Source of the DNA: Firmicutes bacterium UBA3738
Lineage (GTDB): Bacteria > Bacillota > Clostridia > Peptostreptococcales > Anaerovoracaceae
NCBI GenBank assembly: GCA_002372505.1
Contig: DFGY01000050.1
Span: 1-22,457, forward strand
DNA: 22,457 bases
Reading direction: 5' to 3'
Shown here one piece after another: positions 21,198 through 22,457 of this stretch (the stretch's first letter is position 1; the number at the start of each line of letters is the position of its first letter). The notes below the pieces were generated by a model, which saw only the letters and a program-made list of their open reading frames with translations, had not been told where the DNA came from and did not search any database. The position numbers were made by a program, and so were the translations under genes.

Positions 21198-21770
21198 ATG
21201 AAGAAATCACTTGGTGCGGCACCTATGGCCTACCCGCAGGTTGTATTCATGGTCGGTTCCTATGACGAAGCCGGCGTTCCCGATGTTATGACCGCCGCTT
21301 GGGGCGGAATCTGCAGCGGCGAACCACCCTGCGTAATGGTAGCAATCAGACCCAGCCGCAAAACACTTGAAAATATAAAGGCTACGGGGGCCTTCACGGT
21401 AGGCATTCCCAGTGCCGAACACACACAGATTGCCGACTACCTGGGACTCGAGTCAGCCCACAAGGTTCCGAATAAAATAGAAAAGGCCGGCGTTACCGCC
21501 GTTCCCGCAGAAGGAGTTAACGCTCCCGTAATCGAGGAATTCAAACTCACCATGGTCTGCAAGGCCGTAAACTTCCTTGAGCTTGGCAGCCACGTGCAGG
21601 TAACCGGGGAAATTCTGGACGTAGTTGCTGACGAGGACATTCTCGGAGCTGATGGAGGCATCGACATCGAAAAGCTGGATCCTATCGTCTACGACCACGC
21701 TGCCCACGCCTATCACAAAGTCGGAGAAAAAACCGGGGATTCTTTCAGTATTGGACTGGCGTTGAAATAA
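21198..21770 (+). CDS. Flavin reductase-like (flavoredoxin-type) FMN-binding protein
   Basis: This 190-residue cytosolic protein belongs to the flavin reductase-like family. The N-terminal PQVVFMVGSYDEAGVPDVMTAAWGG segment is followed by CVMVAIRPSRKTLENIKATG, AFTVGIPS and, later, ELGSHVQVTGEILDV, all typical of flavoredoxin proteins that bind FMN and pass electrons. GGAG precedes the ATG. No strong promoter is visible in the 39 nt after the toxin gene. Confidence 0.9.
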   Translation: MKKSLGAAPMAYPQVVFMVGSYDEAGVPDVMTAAWGGICSGEPPCVMVAIRPSRKTLENIKATGAFTVGIPSAEHTQIADYLGLESAHKVPNKIEKAGVTAVPAEGVNAPVIEEFKLTMVCKAVNFLELGSHVQVTGEILDVVADEDILGADGGIDIEKLDPIVYDHAAHAYHKVGEKTGDSFSIGLALK

Positions 21771-21829
21771 TATAACTTTTAGTTTCAAGTAATATAATAA
21801 ATATCATGTTTTTTTACATATGCTAATTG

Positions 21830-21838
21830 TGGTATACT
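21830..21838 (+). promoter_or_regulatory. Extended -10 promoter element of ridA
   Basis: TGGTATACT, an extended -10 motif, with only a T-rich or TTTACA-like -35 (21810-21818). It lies about 58 nt before the ridA ATG. Confidence 0.45.
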
Positions 21839-21895
21839 GGTTTGCAGAGAAAATGTGAACCATATACATTTTGAACCACTAAGGAGGTACATAAT

Positions 21896-22273
21896 ATGAT
21901 TAAGACAATTGCAACAGAAAAAGCACCAGCTGCTGTAGGTCCATATTCACAGGGCAAAATCTATAACGGCGTTCTTTATTGCGCAGGCCAGGGCGGCATC
22001 ATCCCGGGCGAAGGCAAAATCGTTGAAGGCGGAGTACAGGCTGAAACAGAGCAGGCTTGTAAAAACGTTGGCGCTCTCCTTGAAGAAGCCGGCATCGGAT
22101 TTGACGATGTAATCGAGTGCACATGCTTCCTAGCTGACATCGCAGACTTCGGAGCATTCAACGAAGTATACGCTAAGTACTTCACAAGCAAACCGGCAAG
22201 GACTTGCGTATCCGCTAAGGATCTCCCACTGGGAATGCTGGTCGAAATCAAAGTAACAGCAGCAGTAGAATAA
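21896..22273 (+). CDS. ridA: RidA family reactive intermediate/imine deaminase
   Basis: This 125-residue protein is a full-length member of the RidA (YjgF/YER057c/UK114) family, which hydrolyses reactive enamine/imine intermediates released by PLP enzymes. It opens with APAAVGPYSQG, then LYCAGQGGIIPGEGKIVEGG, DVIECTCFLADIADF, and carries the key Arg in KPARTCV and the terminal LPLGMLVEIKVTA. AAGGAGG lies before the ATG and a strong terminator follows the stop. Confidence 0.96.
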   Translation: MIKTIATEKAPAAVGPYSQGKIYNGVLYCAGQGGIIPGEGKIVEGGVQAETEQACKNVGALLEEAGIGFDDVIECTCFLADIADFGAFNEVYAKYFTSKPARTCVSAKDLPLGMLVEIKVTAAVE

Positions 22274-22291
22274 TTCGACAAAAAACGTTTC

Positions 22292-22331
22292 ACGGGGACA
22301 GGCTTTGTGTTTCAGCCTGCCCCCGTTTTTT
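22292..22331 (+). terminator. Rho-independent terminator of ridA
   Basis: ACGGGGACAGGCT (22292-22304) pairs with AGCCTGCCCCCGT (22314-22326) at 12 of 13 positions, followed by six T residues. Its left arm repeats the sequence found at 956-971. Confidence 0.92.
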
Positions 22332-22346
22332 ATTCGTGAGACTTGG

Positions 22347-22390
22347 AGGTGACAGGGGGTCAGTTCATCTCCCGCCCCCCCCTGTCACCT
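22347..22390. repeat. REP-like palindrome downstream of ridA
   Basis: AGGTGACAGGGGG (22347-22359) and CCCCCTGTCACCT (22378-22390) form a perfect 13-bp stem around an 18-nt loop that starts TCAGTTC. It belongs to the family at 905-1070, 2335-2365 and 3948-3979. Confidence 0.85.
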
Positions 22391-22410
22391 GGATGAATTC
22401 TCGGTATTCC

Positions 22411-22432
22411 AAACGTTGAAACTCCAACGTTT
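22411..22432. repeat. Short perfect inverted repeat
   Basis: AAACGTTG (22411-22418) and CAACGTTT (22425-22432) are 8-bp perfect arms around a 6-nt loop, near the right window edge. No T-run follows; it may belong to a structure beyond the window. Confidence 0.6.
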
Positions 22433-22457
22433 GCAGCCTGTATTTTCTAAAATCCCC

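Overview
The window comes from a Gram-positive, low-to-mid GC member of the Bacillota, most likely an anaerobic Clostridia (Eubacteriales) species. The reasons are strong AGGAGG-type ribosome binding sites, TTGACA/TATAAT promoters, a PolC-derived gene, an ATP-type PEP carboxykinase, a PcfJ-like gene, and several secreted Ig-like or LRR surface proteins. This is read by eye; no database search was possible.

Left part (1-4350, all on the minus strand): the 5' half of pckA; a catalytically degenerate, truncated PolC-like gene; a PcfJ-like gene; a C-terminal scrap of a surface-protein gene; and rpmE (ribosomal protein bL31). Palindromic REP-like repeats sit at 905-1070, 2294-2365 and 3948-3979, exactly at the ends of the truncated genes. 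A fourth copy lies at 22347-22390.

Middle part (4367-7916, minus): a probable operon of two small unknown genes and a secreted transglutaminase-like/LRR protein. Upstream of it is a coiled-coil, HTH-like protein preceded by a strongly promoted, structured leader or small RNA of about 190 nt.

Accessory core (8038-13440, minus, visibly AT-richer): a four-gene operon that looks like an anti-phage or nucleotide-signalling conflict system. In transcription order it encodes a standalone RyR-domain protein (92 aa), a TIR protein with a C-terminal DUF218/YdcF-like domain (654 aa), a truncated DUF4062 protein (60 aa), and a 901-aa protein combining a Rossmann-like N-terminus, a RyR domain, a CARF-like region and a Card1-like PD-(D/E)XK nuclease. 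No cas gene or CRISPR array is present. The simplest model, which is inference, is a Thoeris-like logic: the TIR protein makes an NAD-derived signal that RyR and/or CARF domains sense, switching on the nuclease. A 12-codon ORF with a perfect ribosome binding site and a large hairpin lie just upstream, and further upstream is a GYSSK tandem-repeat protein.

Right part (13821-22457): a RelB/ParE-type toxin-antitoxin operon ending in a Lin0512-family gene; a SanA/YdcF-family membrane protein; a secreted serpin with an Ig-like N-terminal domain (plus strand); an apparent minus-strand operon of L,D-transpeptidase, HisD-family dehydrogenase and lipoprotein; then on the plus strand a Phd/ParE toxin-antitoxin pair, a flavin reductase-like protein and a RidA protein with a clear terminator. 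No tRNA, rRNA, CRISPR array or transposase gene was seen.
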